A stretch of DNA of 64,000 bases from Magnetococcales bacterium (GTDB lineage Bacteria; Pseudomonadota; Magnetococcia; Magnetococcales; DC0425bin3), in contig JADGBZ010000009.1 in NCBI GenBank assembly GCA_015231175.1, positions 1-64,000 on the forward strand, given 5' to 3'. The notes beneath the pieces were generated by a model. That model saw nothing but the letters and a program-made list of their open reading frames with translations. It did no database searches and was not told the origin of the DNA. Numbering within the stretch: position 1 is the stretch's first letter; each line of letters starts with the position of its first letter. This document shows, one piece after another, positions 49,098 through 59,702 of this stretch. A program made the translations under genes and the position numbers.

Positions 49098-50231
49098 TCA
49101 CACCCGCGCCTCGATGATGGTGATGTCATCCTCGTGGCTTGAGGAGCCAACATGGTCATTAAGCCGGACGAGCAGGTCATGCAGGGTGTGCCGACCCTGG
49201 GCCACACCGACCAGAAAGCTTTCCAGATTGTCCATGCCGAACACGTCGTCTTGGCTGTTTCTTGCCTCGATGACGCCATCGGAGAAAACATACAGGCAAT
49301 CCTCCCCGGCCAGCGGGATGCCGACCGCGCCGGAAGCGATATCCAGTTGCCTGGAGATGCCCAGCGGCGGCAAAAGAGAGGGAAAATGGGACAGGACGGA
49401 ACCTTGCCGAACCATGATGACGTCCGGCAGGCCGGCATTCCAGAGGGTGGCTTGGGTACGTTCGGGGGATATTTCCAGCAGGGTGACGGCAAAAAAAATG
49501 CCCGTTGGCAACCTCAGACAAAGTTGATCGTTGATCTCGTTGAGAATTTCTGCTCCAGAAACGTTGTTCCTGGCCAGTTTGTGAAAAATGTAGGTCACCA
49601 AAGGAGAACCAATGGCTGCGGGCAAGCCGTGGCCAGTGAAGTCTCCCAGCAAGACCAATTGGCGTGCATCGGGAGTGAAGGTGGCGAGCAGCATGTCCCC
49701 GGCGGTCATGTCCACAGGGCAGGTCAGGTGTTGCAGATGGCGCGTATCAAAGGTGTCCGCATGCCGCATTTTAAGGACGATCCCCTCGATGATCTCCTTC
49801 TCCTGTTGCAACAACCGGTTTTGTTCGTCCAGTTTCAGTTTGGCGGCCCGCAGGGCGAGGTGGGTTTTGACCCTGGCCTGCACGATGGGCGTACTGAAAG
49901 GCTTGGTGATGTAATCCACGGCGCCCAGAGTCAGTCCGGTGATTTCATCATCCACCTCCGCTTTGGCCGTGACGAAAATAACCGGAATATCCCGGGTGAC
50001 CGGATCGTTCTGCAACCGTCGGCACACCTCGTAACCATCCATTTCCGGCATCATGATATCCAACAGGATCAAATCCGGCATGGGTTGGATCTTGACGACC
50101 TTCAAGGCAATCTGGCCTTTGATGGCAGGGCGAACCTGGTAGTTGGCGCTCAAAGCCTCCCTGAGCACATCGATGTTTTCCGGCGTGTCATCAACCACCA
50201 GGATGACAGGCTCGTGATTGGGGTCACGCAT
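49098..50231 (-). CDS. Response regulator with SpoIIE/PP2C-type phosphatase output
   Basis: 377 residues. The receiver domain (about 8-125) has [13 protein letters not shown], phosphoacceptor Asp in [13 protein letters not shown] and Lys in YITKPFS. A short coiled coil ([20 protein letters not shown]) leads to a PP2C/SpoIIE domain: [44 protein letters not shown] and [10 protein letters not shown] with metal-binding Asp residues. Such RsbU-like proteins dephosphorylate STAS proteins when activated. The start overlaps the hybrid kinase stop by eight bases, so the kinase is the likely donor. The STAS protein at 42546 is a candidate substrate. Confidence 0.9.
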   Translation of the reverse strand: MRDPNHEPVILVVDDTPENIDVLREALSANYQVRPAIKGQIALKVVKIQPMPDLILLDIMMPEMDGYEVCRRLQNDPVTRDIPVIFVTAKAEVDDEITGLTLGAVDYITKPFSTPIVQARVKTHLALRAAKLKLDEQNRLLQQEKEIIEGIVLKMRHADTFDTRHLQHLTCPVDMTAGDMLLATFTPDARQLVLLGDFTGHGLPAAIGSPLVTYIFHKLARNNVSGAEILNEINDQLCLRLPTGIFFAVTLLEISPERTQATLWNAGLPDVIMVRQGSVLSHFPSLLPPLGISRQLDIASGAVGIPLAGEDCLYVFSDGVIEARNSQDDVFGMDNLESFLVGVAQGRHTLHDLLVRLNDHVGSSSHEDDITIIEARV

Positions 50232-53200
50232 CGTGGGCCGTCAGGTCGATGTGCAGGGCTTGGGCGCAGGCCCGCAAGGTTTTTGCAGCATCTTCAAAGT
50301 CATATTGGCCAATTTGTTTCTCCAACCGGGTCGTCCAGGTCACCATCTCCCCAGATAACGCCGATGCGCCCAGGTTGGCCAGGGTCTCTCCAACGCTGGC
50401 ATCATACATTTCCAGTTGAATGGCCATTTTCCTCAGCAAGGTATCACGAATGTGGGTGGATGCCACGCTCTCTTCCCCTGTGGGTTGCGAATGCTCCCGG
50501 GGCCGCACGGCGGAGAAGGCGTGTCGCAAGGCAGCGCATACCTGTTGCAGTTCATGGCCTGCGTCGCGCAGCAAACCGTCAACCTGTTCGGGAGTACACG
50601 TTGTTTTGAGGGCGGCTTCCAAGGCCCCGGCCTGGGCCGCCAGGGCGTTGGCGCCGATGGTGGCCGAAACCCCTTTCAAGGTGTGTGCCAGACGGATGGC
50701 CGTTGCCGCATCGTTGGCCGAGAGCGCTGCCTGTATGGCGACGGGACTCCCCCCCTGGTTGGTGCAAAACTTGGTCAACAGTTTCAAATACCCCTGGACA
50801 TTCCCCCCCATGCGTTGCAGGCCCGCCCCGGTATCCACACCGGGTACCGTGGGCAAAACGCATGCGCTCTCTGCCGGATGGTCCGAATGGTCAGGATGCT
50901 CCAGATGGTCCGAATGGTCAGGATGGTCCGCATGGGTGGGCAGGGCAGGTTGAGGCTTGGGTTGGGAGGATCGGGGTTTGATCCATTGGGCCAGGGTTGC
51001 GTACATCTCATCCGGATCCACCGGTTTGGCAATGTGTCCCTGCATGCCCGCTTCCAAACACCGCTCCCGATCACCGGACATGGCGTTGGCCGTCATGGCA
51101 AGGATGGGCAGGTTGGCAAAACGGGCATCCCGACGAATCTCCCGGGTGGCCGTCAGACCGTCCATGACCGGCATTTGTACGTCCATCAGGACAATGTCCA
51201 GGGATTCCTTGCAAACCAGCTCGACGGCTTTCTGGCCATTTTCAGCCAACAGCACGGTGGCCTGGGCTTGTTCCAACAACTCTTGCGCCACTTGCTGGTT
51301 GATTTCATTGTCCTCGACCAGAAGGATTCTGGTCCCGGCCAGCGAGGCTTTGGCGTAACCAGGGGCGTTGTGATGGGACGCCGTGTACCGACCGTGGGTA
51401 TCGGTCTGGCCGAAGGCCTCCATGATGGTTTCAAACAACAGGCTCGGATGGATGGGTTTGACGAGGAAACCGTTCACCTGAGCCTCTTGGACAGCTCTCC
51501 TGACGACATGTTCTTCCCCATAGGCAGAGGCCATGATGACCACAGGAAATCGGCTCAAGGTCAATTCGTGACGCATTTTGGCGACGGCGGTGATGCCATC
51601 CATCCCGGGCATCATGAAATCGGTGACGATCAGATCGAAGGGCTCTCCCGTCAAGTCGGCTTCCTGAACGGCGCCAATGGCTTCCTGGGCATTCCGGGCT
51701 TTGGTGACTTTGAACGTGAAGGATGTCAAATAATCCGCCATGACGTTGCGGGCACTCTCGTTGTCATCCACAGCCAGCACCTTCAGACCGCGCAGATCAA
51801 GGGTCGGGAGCAGGGATTTTTTTGTGGCCTGTCGGGAGATGCCCAATCGAACGTCGAAGATGAAACGGGATCCCTGACCGTATACGCTTTCCACGCGAAT
51901 TTTTCCATCCATCCTGTCGATCAAAAGTTTGGCGATGATCAAACCCAGACCGGTTCCGCCATATTTGCGGGTGGTGGATGTATCCGCCTGGGTAAAGGCC
52001 TGGAACAGTCTGGCCTGTTGCTCCGGCGTCATGCCGATGCCCGTATCCCGCACAGTAAACCGCAGGCGGACAAAGTCGTCGCTTTTCTCGCCAAGCTCTA
52101 CAATGACCGCGACCTCGCCTGTCTCCGTAAACTTGATGGCATTGTTGGCCAGGTTGATGAGCACCTGACTGAGCCGGAGGGGGTCACCGACCAGGCTCGG
52201 GGGGATGTCAGCCGCCGTTTCCAGGAGAAATTCCAGATGTTTTTCCTGTGCCTTCAGGGAAATCATGGTGGCCATGTTTCCCAGCACTTCCTCCAGAGTG
52301 AAGTCAACGGACTCCATATCCAGTTTACCCGCCTCGATTTTGGAAAAATCCAGAATGTCGTTGATGATGCGAAGCAGGGAAGTGGCGGCGTGATACACCT
52401 TGCGGATGTAATCCTTCTGGCGAACCGTCAGTTGGGTTTGCAGGCAGAGATGGCTGAGGCCGATGATGGCGTTCATGGGGGTACGAATTTCGTGGCTCAT
52501 GTTGGCCAAAAATTCGGACTTGCCTTGATTGGCGATGTCGGCAGCCTGCCGGGCCTCGACCAGTTCGCGTGTTCGTTCCGCCACCCGTTGTTCCAACTCC
52601 TCCTGATGGGTGCGCAAGGCCCTGGTTTGTTGGTCAAAGGTTTGGGCGAGCATCTCCAGCTCATCGCCCGTACCGATCGGCGAGCAGGCCTCTTTGCCGT
52701 AACTGCGCACCCTTTGGCACAGAGTGAGAATGGGATGGGCCAGATTGTTGCCCATACGCACAGCGACCAGGCCAGCCAGAAAGACAAACAGCAACCCCAG
52801 GGATCCGAAACGAAGCAGGGCCCGGTGGATGGAGGCTTGATGGATGGACACGGGAACGCTTAATGCCAACGTCACCCCCATTTTTTCCAGCCAGGGCATC
52901 TCGCTGCCATCGGCCTCGACCTGGGCGGAAATCATGTGCTCCGGGTCTGCATTCTGGAGAGTGAAGAGTGTCTGCCGTGCGTCCGCTATCCGGTAGCTGA
53001 CATTTTTTTCTCTCTGCAAAAGGCGTTGCACGATGCGGTACAAGTCAAATTCCACCACCACCGCGCCCTGGATGGTCTTGTAATATTCGATGGGAACGAC
53101 CGCCATCAGGGTTTTGCCGGCGGTGATGAACAGGCTGGCGCGACCCATGGCCAAGGCCTGCCGGAGTTGCGGGAAACTGTTGTAATCGGGAGGTTCCCGG

Positions 53201-53577
53201 GCCTGGACAAAAACCGCCCGGCCATCAAAATCCACCAGAGCAAAGGAGAGAAGATCCCGGTTTTGGGCAAAATCTTCTGCCAATCTTGGCAAATGGGTCT
53301 GGCGGTTTTCGGCGTCGATCATGCCGTTGATGATCAGGTGGCTGCTGGTCAGCGCCTGGGTGGTTTCCATGAGATAAGCAACACGCTCCTCCAGGCGTTG
53401 CAGCTCCAAAAAGGCAATTCTGTGCAGGGTGTCGCGGCTCTCCTCCTCCAGCTGGATCTTGAACAACCCACCCACCGACAGTGCAGAGAGCCCCACAACC
53501 AGGACAAAAAGCAACCCGATTTGCCAGACGAGGCGCTTTCTGAGGCTTTTTCCCGAACCTGGCGGGGATGTGGTCAT
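50224..53577 (-). CDS. Hybrid sensor histidine kinase with two receiver domains and Hpt
   Basis: 1117 residues. Membrane segment near 15-38, a periplasmic sensor region to about 255, a second membrane segment, HAMP and a coiled coil. The HisKA box has [18 protein letters not shown] with the phospho-His; the ATPase domain has [13 protein letters not shown] and [14 protein letters not shown]. Receiver 1 has [15 protein letters not shown], receiver 2 [15 protein letters not shown], and the Hpt domain [17 protein letters not shown] His/Asp-rich linker ([20 protein letters not shown]) lies between receiver 2 and Hpt and could bind metal. Upstream it overlaps the binding-protein gene as ATGA; downstream it overlaps the phosphatase gene. 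A multistep phosphorelay is expected. Confidence 0.93.
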   Translation of the reverse strand: MTTSPPGSGKSLRKRLVWQIGLLFVLVVGLSALSVGGLFKIQLEEESRDTLHRIAFLELQRLEERVAYLMETTQALTSSHLIINGMIDAENRQTHLPRLAEDFAQNRDLLSFALVDFDGRAVFVQAREPPDYNSFPQLRQALAMGRASLFITAGKTLMAVVPIEYYKTIQGAVVVEFDLYRIVQRLLQREKNVSYRIADARQTLFTLQNADPEHMISAQVEADGSEMPWLEKMGVTLALSVPVSIHQASIHRALLRFGSLGLLFVFLAGLVAVRMGNNLAHPILTLCQRVRSYGKEACSPIGTGDELEMLAQTFDQQTRALRTHQEELEQRVAERTRELVEARQAADIANQGKSEFLANMSHEIRTPMNAIIGLSHLCLQTQLTVRQKDYIRKVYHAATSLLRIINDILDFSKIEAGKLDMESVDFTLEEVLGNMATMISLKAQEKHLEFLLETAADIPPSLVGDPLRLSQVLINLANNAIKFTETGEVAVIVELGEKSDDFVRLRFTVRDTGIGMTPEQQARLFQAFTQADTSTTRKYGGTGLGLIIAKLLIDRMDGKIRVESVYGQGSRFIFDVRLGISRQATKKSLLPTLDLRGLKVLAVDDNESARNVMADYLTSFTFKVTKARNAQEAIGAVQEADLTGEPFDLIVTDFMMPGMDGITAVAKMRHELTLSRFPVVIMASAYGEEHVVRRAVQEAQVNGFLVKPIHPSLLFETIMEAFGQTDTHGRYTASHHNAPGYAKASLAGTRILLVEDNEINQQVAQELLEQAQATVLLAENGQKAVELVCKESLDIVLMDVQMPVMDGLTATREIRRDARFANLPILAMTANAMSGDRERCLEAGMQGHIAKPVDPDEMYATLAQWIKPRSSQPKPQPALPTHADHPDHSDHLEHPDHSDHPAESACVLPTVPGVDTGAGLQRMGGNVQGYLKLLTKFCTNQGGSPVAIQAALSANDAATAIRLAHTLKGVSATIGANALAAQAGALEAALKTTCTPEQVDGLLRDAGHELQQVCAALRHAFSAVRPREHSQPTGEESVASTHIRDTLLRKMAIQLEMYDASVGETLANLGASALSGEMVTWTTRLEKQIGQYDFEDAAKTLRACAQALHIDLTAHDA

Positions 53578-55730
53578 GGGGGGGCTCCGGAAAGCTGGGG
53601 TACGATGTGGCCGGAGGCGTCGAAGCGGGCCATGAAATAGTCGTTCCGGTCGAGAGCATCGTGCCTGTCGGAGGTGAATGGTGGATGATAGTCCTTGATC
53701 AACCCTTTGTAGTCGGCAATGTGTTCCAGGGCATCGCGTATGGCTTGACGGTTTGTGGTGCCAGCCTGGTGTATGGCGCGGGCCAGGAGGTGAACCAGAT
53801 CGTAGGCCTGGGCGAAACCGGACAAGGGGAGAGTCATATCCTGAAACCCCGCGCCAAACAGATCCCCATACGACTTCTGTAGCGCTCGAAGGCGGGCCTC
53901 CTGGGCACGGGCCGGGGAAAAGGTTTGCAGAAAGGTCAGCTCCACCTTGTCGAGCGCATGCCGGGTTTTGGCAAAAAAATCGCCCCCGATGATGCCCCAG
54001 TGGGAGACGATGGGCAGGGTGGGTTTATGGATCGCCACAGCTTGCAACCACGACACACTCTCATCGGCATTGACCACCAAAACAACCACATCGGCGCCAC
54101 TGTCCCGCATGGCCTGCATATGGGTGGTGAAATCATGTTCACCCCGGTTGATCCATGCCACCAGAACCGGGGTGATGTTGCGTTGTTTGCAATGGTTTTG
54201 CAAATGGGGAAGCATGTTGCGACCCCAGGCGGTCTCCTCCAAAACCAAAGCCACACGCGACCCTTTGGCCAGAGCGGCGTCAACCAGGAACGGACCGGCC
54301 AGACGATCATTGGCGGAGATGCGGAAGGAAAATGGGGAAAGACGGTCGGTATGTTCCACCACGCCAGCCGCAGCGGCCCTGGCCACGAGGAAGGGAATCT
54401 TGAGCTCATCGGCCAGCTCCGATTGGGCCAGAACGACCGGGCTGTTCGTGCCGCCCAGAATGGCCACCACGGCATCCTGTTTGGCCAGAAAGCGGAAATG
54501 ATCCACACCTCGGGTGGGGATGGCCATGTCGTCAAAAGCCAGCAAGGCCAAAGGTCGCCCCAAAACGCCACCAGCCTGGTTGATCTCGTGCATGGCCAGC
54601 CTGGCGCCCTGTTTGATGGCCAGACCGGCACGGGCCCGTGTCTGGGAAAGCGCCGTATCCAATCCGACGACGATCTCGTTTCCCTTGCCCTGACGTGACT
54701 GCCAGTTGAAAAGCAACTCCTCGGTTTTGGAAATGATGTCACTGCCGATCACCTCCTCGAATTGCAGGGAAAGATGGCGCAATTTTCGGGTAAAGACGGC
54801 GCGTTCCTGTTCGGTCAGGCGGTTGATCCTGACCCCGGCTTGCCGGATTTGCTGGAGGAACTGCTCTTCCCTTCGGGCGGTCTCTTCGCGTTGAAAGGGT
54901 GTGATGGTTTTGGCTGTCTCCAACAACAAGGTTTGCTGTACATGCGGCAGGCGCGCAAGAAGGGTCTCACTGATGGCCAGGACATAGGCAAGATAGGCAT
55001 GATCACTCAAAGTCAGGTGAGATTGCACCTGATGAATGCCCATGGCCGCGATGGCAGACAGGGGGTTTTCCTGGGCCTCCACCACCCCATCGGCCAGGGC
55101 CTGGCGGATTTCGCGAAACTCGATGGGAATGGGTTTGGCGCCCAGATCGGCGTATTGATCCATGATAAGGCGGCTTTGCATGACCCGCACCTTGAGATCA
55201 TGAAAATCTTCCGGGGTATGAATGGATCGATTGGCAGTGAATTGCTTGAAACCGTTGCCCCAGAAGGTGGCGCCCACAAGACCGACGGCATGCAGTTTGG
55301 ACAACAGCAATTGACCAGGTTCGCCATCCAACATGCGGTAGAGCATGTCCGGCGATGAAAAATAGAACGGCAGGTCCACATATTGGAGGGCAGGTAGCAG
55401 GATACTCATCTTGGCCGTGGGAATGAGGACGATATCCAACTCGCCATCGCGGGCCATTTCGGCCATTTTCAGATCGTTGCCCAGCTGGCCTTCAGGAAAA
55501 ACATCCACACGCAACGCGCCATGGGTTTGCGACCCGATGGTCTGGGCAAAGCGTTCCGCAGCCACTCCCATGGCACTGTCTTGCGGCATGTTATGCCCAA
55601 ACCGCAGGGCCGGTCGGGCTGTGTGGGAACTGTCGCCCGGTGGGGATGAGGAGGGATGGAAGGCCGGCCACCACGCCCAACCGATCAGCGCAAGAATGAC
55701 AGACAGAGCAACGACGTGGGCATATCTCAT
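53574..55730 (-). CDS. Fused DctP-type and ABC-type (LivJ-like) substrate-binding protein
   Basis: 718 residues from ATG 55730; an upstream GTG at 55760 is less likely. An N-terminal hydrophobic segment ([17 protein letters not shown]) exports or anchors it. Residues about 38-330 are a TRAP-type DctP domain ([59 protein letters not shown]). Residues about 355-690 are a type I periplasmic binding domain ([40 protein letters not shown]). No transporter partner is present. Coupled by ATGA to the hybrid kinase, it probably serves as the periplasmic sensor for that kinase, possibly detecting two different ligands. Confidence 0.85.
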   Translation of the reverse strand: MRYAHVVALSVILALIGWAWWPAFHPSSSPPGDSSHTARPALRFGHNMPQDSAMGVAAERFAQTIGSQTHGALRVDVFPEGQLGNDLKMAEMARDGELDIVLIPTAKMSILLPALQYVDLPFYFSSPDMLYRMLDGEPGQLLLSKLHAVGLVGATFWGNGFKQFTANRSIHTPEDFHDLKVRVMQSRLIMDQYADLGAKPIPIEFREIRQALADGVVEAQENPLSAIAAMGIHQVQSHLTLSDHAYLAYVLAISETLLARLPHVQQTLLLETAKTITPFQREETARREEQFLQQIRQAGVRINRLTEQERAVFTRKLRHLSLQFEEVIGSDIISKTEELLFNWQSRQGKGNEIVVGLDTALSQTRARAGLAIKQGARLAMHEINQAGGVLGRPLALLAFDDMAIPTRGVDHFRFLAKQDAVVAILGGTNSPVVLAQSELADELKIPFLVARAAAAGVVEHTDRLSPFSFRISANDRLAGPFLVDAALAKGSRVALVLEETAWGRNMLPHLQNHCKQRNITPVLVAWINRGEHDFTTHMQAMRDSGADVVVLVVNADESVSWLQAVAIHKPTLPIVSHWGIIGGDFFAKTRHALDKVELTFLQTFSPARAQEARLRALQKSYGDLFGAGFQDMTLPLSGFAQAYDLVHLLARAIHQAGTTNRQAIRDALEHIADYKGLIKDYHPPFTSDRHDALDRNDYFMARFDASGHIVPQLSGAPP

Positions 55731-55775
55731 GGGTGGGGACAGCTCGGCGCCTGACAACACATGGTTACTTTACTT

Positions 55776-56834
55776 TCATTCAAGCTGTTGTGCATGAGTA
55801 TGAGAGTATTGGTGTCGTTCGCTGGCAAAACGGATGGCGCGCGCCAGCTTTTTGGCGTTCAGTTCGCTTTTGCCCAAAAAGTCTTGTGCACCCTCATGGA
55901 CAGCCTGGGAACCCAGGGAACTCTCCTCCAGGCCTGTCAACACCAGAATGGGAACGTCGGAGAAGGAGTCGTGAAACCTCAGGAAAGTATCCAACCCCTG
56001 ACTATCGGGAAGATTGAGGTCCAACAGGATGAGATCATAATTGTCCCGGCGCAAGGAGTAGAAGGCACTGGCCAGATCGACCACACAGTTGACGGAGAGT
56101 CCTGCCGGAAGCATGAACTCTTCCGGATTGCGGCGGGCGTTGCTCAACCAAGCGCGGACCAGGTGCGAAAAGTCGACATCATCATCCACCATGAGAATTT
56201 GGAACTGGCCCATCATGTCCATGTCCTCCTTGTGAATCTCCGCATAACCGGTGAGCATGGCCTTGATCTGGGCGGTGACCGGCCTGCCGGTAAAGGACAT
56301 GTAGACATGGAGAATCAGAAAGCTGAGAAGAAGGTAAGCCATGGCTTCATGGATGCCGGCGATGACCCGCAAGGATAAAAACCCCAACCCTGTCTGTTCC
56401 CACTGGAAATAGTACATGTACAACAGGCCTGTTCCCCATATCGTTGGGGTCAGCAGGACATTCAGCAGAAGATAGGTAAAACGTTGCAGGGGGTTGTGTT
56501 TCAACCGGGGCGTTGTTCTGAACGGATGACGATGTTGCGTGGGGTTGAATATGCCTTTGGAGTAATAATGCACCATGGCACGCATCTTATGCCTGGTCGG
56601 AATGTATTGCTGCCACTCTCCGGTGACCAGAAACCAGAAAATGGTAAAAATCCACAACCAGATGAGGGTACGGGCAAAGATGATGTGCCAATGAGCGGCG
56701 AGGGCAAAATCCATGACCACGATCTGGCTGGAGGCGTTCAGGCCAGTTACCATCAGGCCGATCATCAGAATGGCCTGAGACCAGTGCCAGAACCGTTCAT
56801 AGCGCGTGTAGAGCAACGCCTTGCGCGTGGTCAA
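55776..56834 (-). CDS. Membrane b-type cytochrome fused to a response-regulator receiver domain
   Basis: 352 residues from TTG 56834, six bases after GGAGA. The first 205 residues are a four-helix cytochrome b of the b561/hydrogenase type, with heme-ligand candidates His in RFWHWSQAILMIGLM, HWHIIFARTLIWLW and GIHEAMAYLLLSFLILHVYM. Residues about 213-345 are a receiver: FQILMVDDDVDFSHLV, phosphoacceptor Asp in LILLDLNLPDSQG, and Lys in FLGKSELN. There is no output domain after it. The gene starts four bases after the octaheme cytochrome stop, so it should pass electrons between the quinone pool and that cytochrome while being able to accept a phosphoryl group. Confidence 0.88.
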   Translation of the reverse strand: MTTRKALLYTRYERFWHWSQAILMIGLMVTGLNASSQIVVMDFALAAHWHIIFARTLIWLWIFTIFWFLVTGEWQQYIPTRHKMRAMVHYYSKGIFNPTQHRHPFRTTPRLKHNPLQRFTYLLLNVLLTPTIWGTGLLYMYYFQWEQTGLGFLSLRVIAGIHEAMAYLLLSFLILHVYMSFTGRPVTAQIKAMLTGYAEIHKEDMDMMGQFQILMVDDDVDFSHLVRAWLSNARRNPEEFMLPAGLSVNCVVDLASAFYSLRRDNYDLILLDLNLPDSQGLDTFLRFHDSFSDVPILVLTGLEESSLGSQAVHEGAQDFLGKSELNAKKLARAIRFASERHQYSHTHAQQLE

Positions 56835-56837
56835 GTC

Positions 56838-58478
56838 TTATCTCCGTTGCAGGCCGGGAAGGAGAATACGCAGCGCGCCATGAATGACCACGCTGACCAG
56901 AGTCAACAGAACCAACAGACCCCCGAGGCGACGAATCCAGGGGGAAGAGTCCCGACCCAGGAGGTAGAAGTCGGTCAAATCCTTCAAGCGGCTGTTGGGA
57001 TCATGGCAATCCCGGCATTGCAGAGCGGACTCCTTGGGAGCCACCATGTGGGTCAGGGGAAAATACATGGTGGCATCCACGAAACCCACCTGCCCGCTGA
57101 AAGGTGGAGCGCCCGGACTCTTCATGCCGGCGGCAACGGAACGGGACCAGTCGAAAGAACGGTAGAAGGCCTCCTTGTCCTCCACGGAGTCGACAACGGC
57201 ATGGTTGATGACCATGTTTTTATTGACCGGATCGTAGGGCATTTTGGATTTCATGACTTTGAAAGGCCAAATGCGGGACTTGCCATCTCCATGGCGTCCG
57301 GAAATGCGATTGAGCGGAACCGGAGAGGTGTCGTCGATTTTATCATGCAGCAGGGTGTAGTCCACCTGGCCGTCGAACCATGCGTACTGAGGAACAAGGT
57401 TCTCCCCCCAGGTGATGACGCCGTGCTGCCGGGAGTAGGTCGCGGGGTGGGTTGCGGCGACTTCGGCAGGTTCGGGGGGCAGTTTGTTGTCACGGGCGGG
57501 GCGACCGGCCTGACTCCAATCCCAGGAGGTTTTGGTTTTGACCCCGCCACGCGCATAGAGGGGAATATGGCAGGTCTGACACGCGATCCGATAGGTGTGG
57601 TCGTTCAGCAGGGGTTGCGACCGGTGCGACGTTGCGCCATGGCAGGATTCACAGGAGGAGAGCGTGTTGTCAACGTGGCCGGGCCGTTTGATCCCCCGGG
57701 TGTCGTGGGCTTTCATGGCGTAACGACTGCCGGCGATTTGGTGCTCCTGGGTTGTGTGGCACACGCTACAGTTGAAGTTCAAACCATCTTTGGCCATGTG
57801 AACATCGACGTTGCGACCGGGAGTCACCAGAGAGGAGTCCAGATCACCATGTTTGGCGCCATCACTGGCGCCACCATGGAAGTGACAGACACCACAATTG
57901 TGCCGGGTGGAGCGTGCAACGCTGTGGGCCATGGCCGGCAAGTCAGGGATGAGTATGGGCTCCCCCTTGGACATCAGGACAGCGTATCCATAGGGGTATT
58001 TGCGGTAGTTGCCGGTTTGCTCGTGACAGACCAGGCAATCCACCTGCTCCTCGGAGGATCCAACCACCTCTGGATCCTTCCATCCATACCCGACGTGACA
58101 GCGGGCGCAGAGCTTCCAATTGGATTGAACCGAACCGCAAAAAGCGTTGGTCACATGCTGCTTGCCGTAGGTGCGCCGGGCATCCTTGGGGGCATATTGC
58201 CAGGTCCAGTGGGTTGTCTTCATGACCTGGCTGGCCGCCTCGGTGTGGCAGTGCAGACAGGCCCGCGTGACCTCCTGTCCTGACGCAAAGGGGCCGTCAA
58301 GTTCCTTGAGTTTACTGTGCCTGGCGGTGGAGAAGGCCGCTTTATAGGGATCCTGCACCACCCCGGCTGCTGCCGTCGCACACCAGAATGACAGGAAGCA
58401 CAAAACGACTCCCAAAAGGGTTCTCAGCCTGGGAGAGAGTGACATGCCTGCCCGCAAGCCAAAATTTTTTGTCACCAT
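56838..58478 (-). CDS. Octaheme c-type cytochrome, tetrathionate-reductase-like (OTR family)
   Basis: 546 residues from ATG 58478 (MVTKNFGLRAGMSLSP); an export signal covers LLGVVLCFLSFWCATAAAG. Eight CxxCH heme sites are present: CLHCH, CARCH, CLVCH, CGVCH, CSVCH, CESCH, CQTCH and CRDCH. The C-terminus carries a membrane anchor (GGLLVLLTLVSVVIHGALRI). Eight hemes, the length and the spacing match octaheme tetrathionate reductase and its relatives, which can reduce tetrathionate, nitrite or hydroxylamine in vitro. The true substrate cannot be told from sequence. It heads the minus-strand operon down to 49098. Confidence 0.88.
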   Translation of the reverse strand: MVTKNFGLRAGMSLSPRLRTLLGVVLCFLSFWCATAAAGVVQDPYKAAFSTARHSKLKELDGPFASGQEVTRACLHCHTEAASQVMKTTHWTWQYAPKDARRTYGKQHVTNAFCGSVQSNWKLCARCHVGYGWKDPEVVGSSEEQVDCLVCHEQTGNYRKYPYGYAVLMSKGEPILIPDLPAMAHSVARSTRHNCGVCHFHGGASDGAKHGDLDSSLVTPGRNVDVHMAKDGLNFNCSVCHTTQEHQIAGSRYAMKAHDTRGIKRPGHVDNTLSSCESCHGATSHRSQPLLNDHTYRIACQTCHIPLYARGGVKTKTSWDWSQAGRPARDNKLPPEPAEVAATHPATYSRQHGVITWGENLVPQYAWFDGQVDYTLLHDKIDDTSPVPLNRISGRHGDGKSRIWPFKVMKSKMPYDPVNKNMVINHAVVDSVEDKEAFYRSFDWSRSVAAGMKSPGAPPFSGQVGFVDATMYFPLTHMVAPKESALQCRDCHDPNSRLKDLTDFYLLGRDSSPWIRRLGGLLVLLTLVSVVIHGALRILLPGLQRR

Positions 58479-58526
58479 TCGGTACTCTTCAAAAAGCTCT
58501 CGGCACGGCAACCACTCGGCACCCTT

Positions 58527-58806
58527 TCAAGAAGATCCTTTGGCACGAAAGACTTGATCCGGGCTTCGCCCCGAACCCAACCGGGTTCAGGCCCGTGGTG
58601 GCGCCTTGCCGTTACAGGCAGGTCGCGTAAAACGAGGGCGGATTTCCCTTGGATGACGCGAAACGTGTCACGCAAAACCTGACGGCCACCCCTTCCGCCA
58701 AGGAACCACTCCAGATCGGATCCATTGAAGTTGGCATTGGGACAATAGTCAAGCAAATGTTTTTCAAAAAGCCTGGACACGAAAGCCCTGGTCAGGGCTT
58801 CGCGGC
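58527..58806 (+). repeat. Two degenerate fragments of the intergenic repeat
   Basis: 58527-58612 keeps ACGAAAGACTTGATCCGGGCTTCGCCCCGAACCC-like sequence but with an altered palindrome (CCGGGTTCAGGCCCG). 58765-58806 keeps only AAGCCTGGACACGAAAGCCCTGGTCAGGG. Between them about 150 bases show nothing recognisable. The region lies between the octaheme gene's 5' end and the DGMHR gene's 3' end and presumably contains the octaheme promoter. Confidence 0.6.
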
Positions 58807-58807
58807 G

Positions 58808-59452
58808 TCACGGTCGCAAATGCCCGGGATTGCTGCGTGGCCGCTGTTTTTGCACCCCCGGAAACACCTCGTTGAAGTCGCGGAACAGAGATTTATAGTT
58901 TTCTGGATCCCGATAGGATTTTTTGACAAACCCCTCCGGCAATTCGGTCAGTTCCTGGACATCGGACCAGCCATTGGGCAAAGCATAGGCATAGTAGGGA
59001 AATTCGCCGGGTACGTTGTGGACCATGACCACGTTGATGAGACTCTCCAGACGCATCGCCGCATAGACCCGATGCATGCCATCATTGATCAGGGGGAGTT
59101 CCCGTCCATCGGGTTCCCGGGAGATCTCCACGACAGGCGGTGTCAGGGGGATGGGACCGATCTCCGTGTCGGGGTTTTCCGGATCCTTCATCCAGAACAG
59201 GATACCCCCATCCAGGCTGAAAATGTTCACACCCTGTTGGCGAAACGCTTCATGCAGTTCCAGAATGCGATCCAGATCATCGCGCAAAATGTAACGCTGC
59301 GCCGGGAAGAGGCTCAAGGGGTGAGTGCGTCGGGCCAGGGTCAGTTGGGCCTCTTCGTAGATCATGAGTTGCCCATGACCCTTCAGGCGCGTCCGTTGCA
59401 GGCGATACAGCAGTTCGTCCTCGGTGATGACTTCATGACGAGTGATGCGCAT
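58808..59452 (-). CDS. DGMHR-motif protein (ParB/sulfiredoxin-like fold suspected)
   Basis: 214 residues. LPLINDGMHRVYAAMRLESLINVVMVHN in the middle resembles the DGxHR box of ParB-like and sulfiredoxin folds, which binds nucleotide phosphate. Upstream lie ILRDDLDRILELHEAFRQQGVNIFSLDGGILFWMKDPE and a Pro-rich strand region. There is no helix-turn-helix, so it is not a chromosome-partition ParB. AAGGAG precedes the ATG by 11 bases. Possible NTP-binding or modifying enzyme; function unknown. Confidence 0.6.
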   Translation of the reverse strand: MRITRHEVITEDELLYRLQRTRLKGHGQLMIYEEAQLTLARRTHPLSLFPAQRYILRDDLDRILELHEAFRQQGVNIFSLDGGILFWMKDPENPDTEIGPIPLTPPVVEISREPDGRELPLINDGMHRVYAAMRLESLINVVMVHNVPGEFPYYAYALPNGWSDVQELTELPEGFVKKSYRDPENYKSLFRDFNEVFPGVQKQRPRSNPGHLRP

Positions 59453-59479
59453 GGTTGTCGGGACTCCTTCTCAAGAAAA

Positions 59480-59698
59480 GCTTTTCCGCGAAAAATTTTG
59501 TCAGGGAAAAATTTTGTCAGGGTTGCGCTGCGAAGAAAGCCGGGACACAGGTCGCCTTCAACACCCTTGCAAGAAAAGCCTGGACATGAAAGCCTTTGTC
59601 AGGGCTTCGCCCCGAGCCCCACCAGGGCTCTGCCCTGAACCCGCCAGGGAGCCAGCCCCCTGGACCCCAATTCGTTGGCGGGTGGTGAATAGTTACCA
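59480..59698 (+). repeat. Intergenic repeat copy with intact right terminus plus a partial one
   Basis: A partial duplicate at about 59480-59535 (AAAAATTTTGTCAGGG twice) precedes a full plus-oriented core from about 59565 that ends GGTGGTGAATAGTTAC at 59698. The left end (GTCGCCTTCAACACCC) is diverged. The intact right end abuts the stop of the thymidylate-synthase-like gene. Confidence 0.8.
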
Positions 59699-59702
59699 TT
59701 TT

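Noticed and set aside
50416-52863. 815-codon plus-strand ORF
   Set aside because: Antisense shadow of the hybrid kinase; no recognisable domains.
56484-58283. 599-codon plus-strand ORF
   Set aside because: Antisense to the octaheme cytochrome and cytochrome b-receiver genes.
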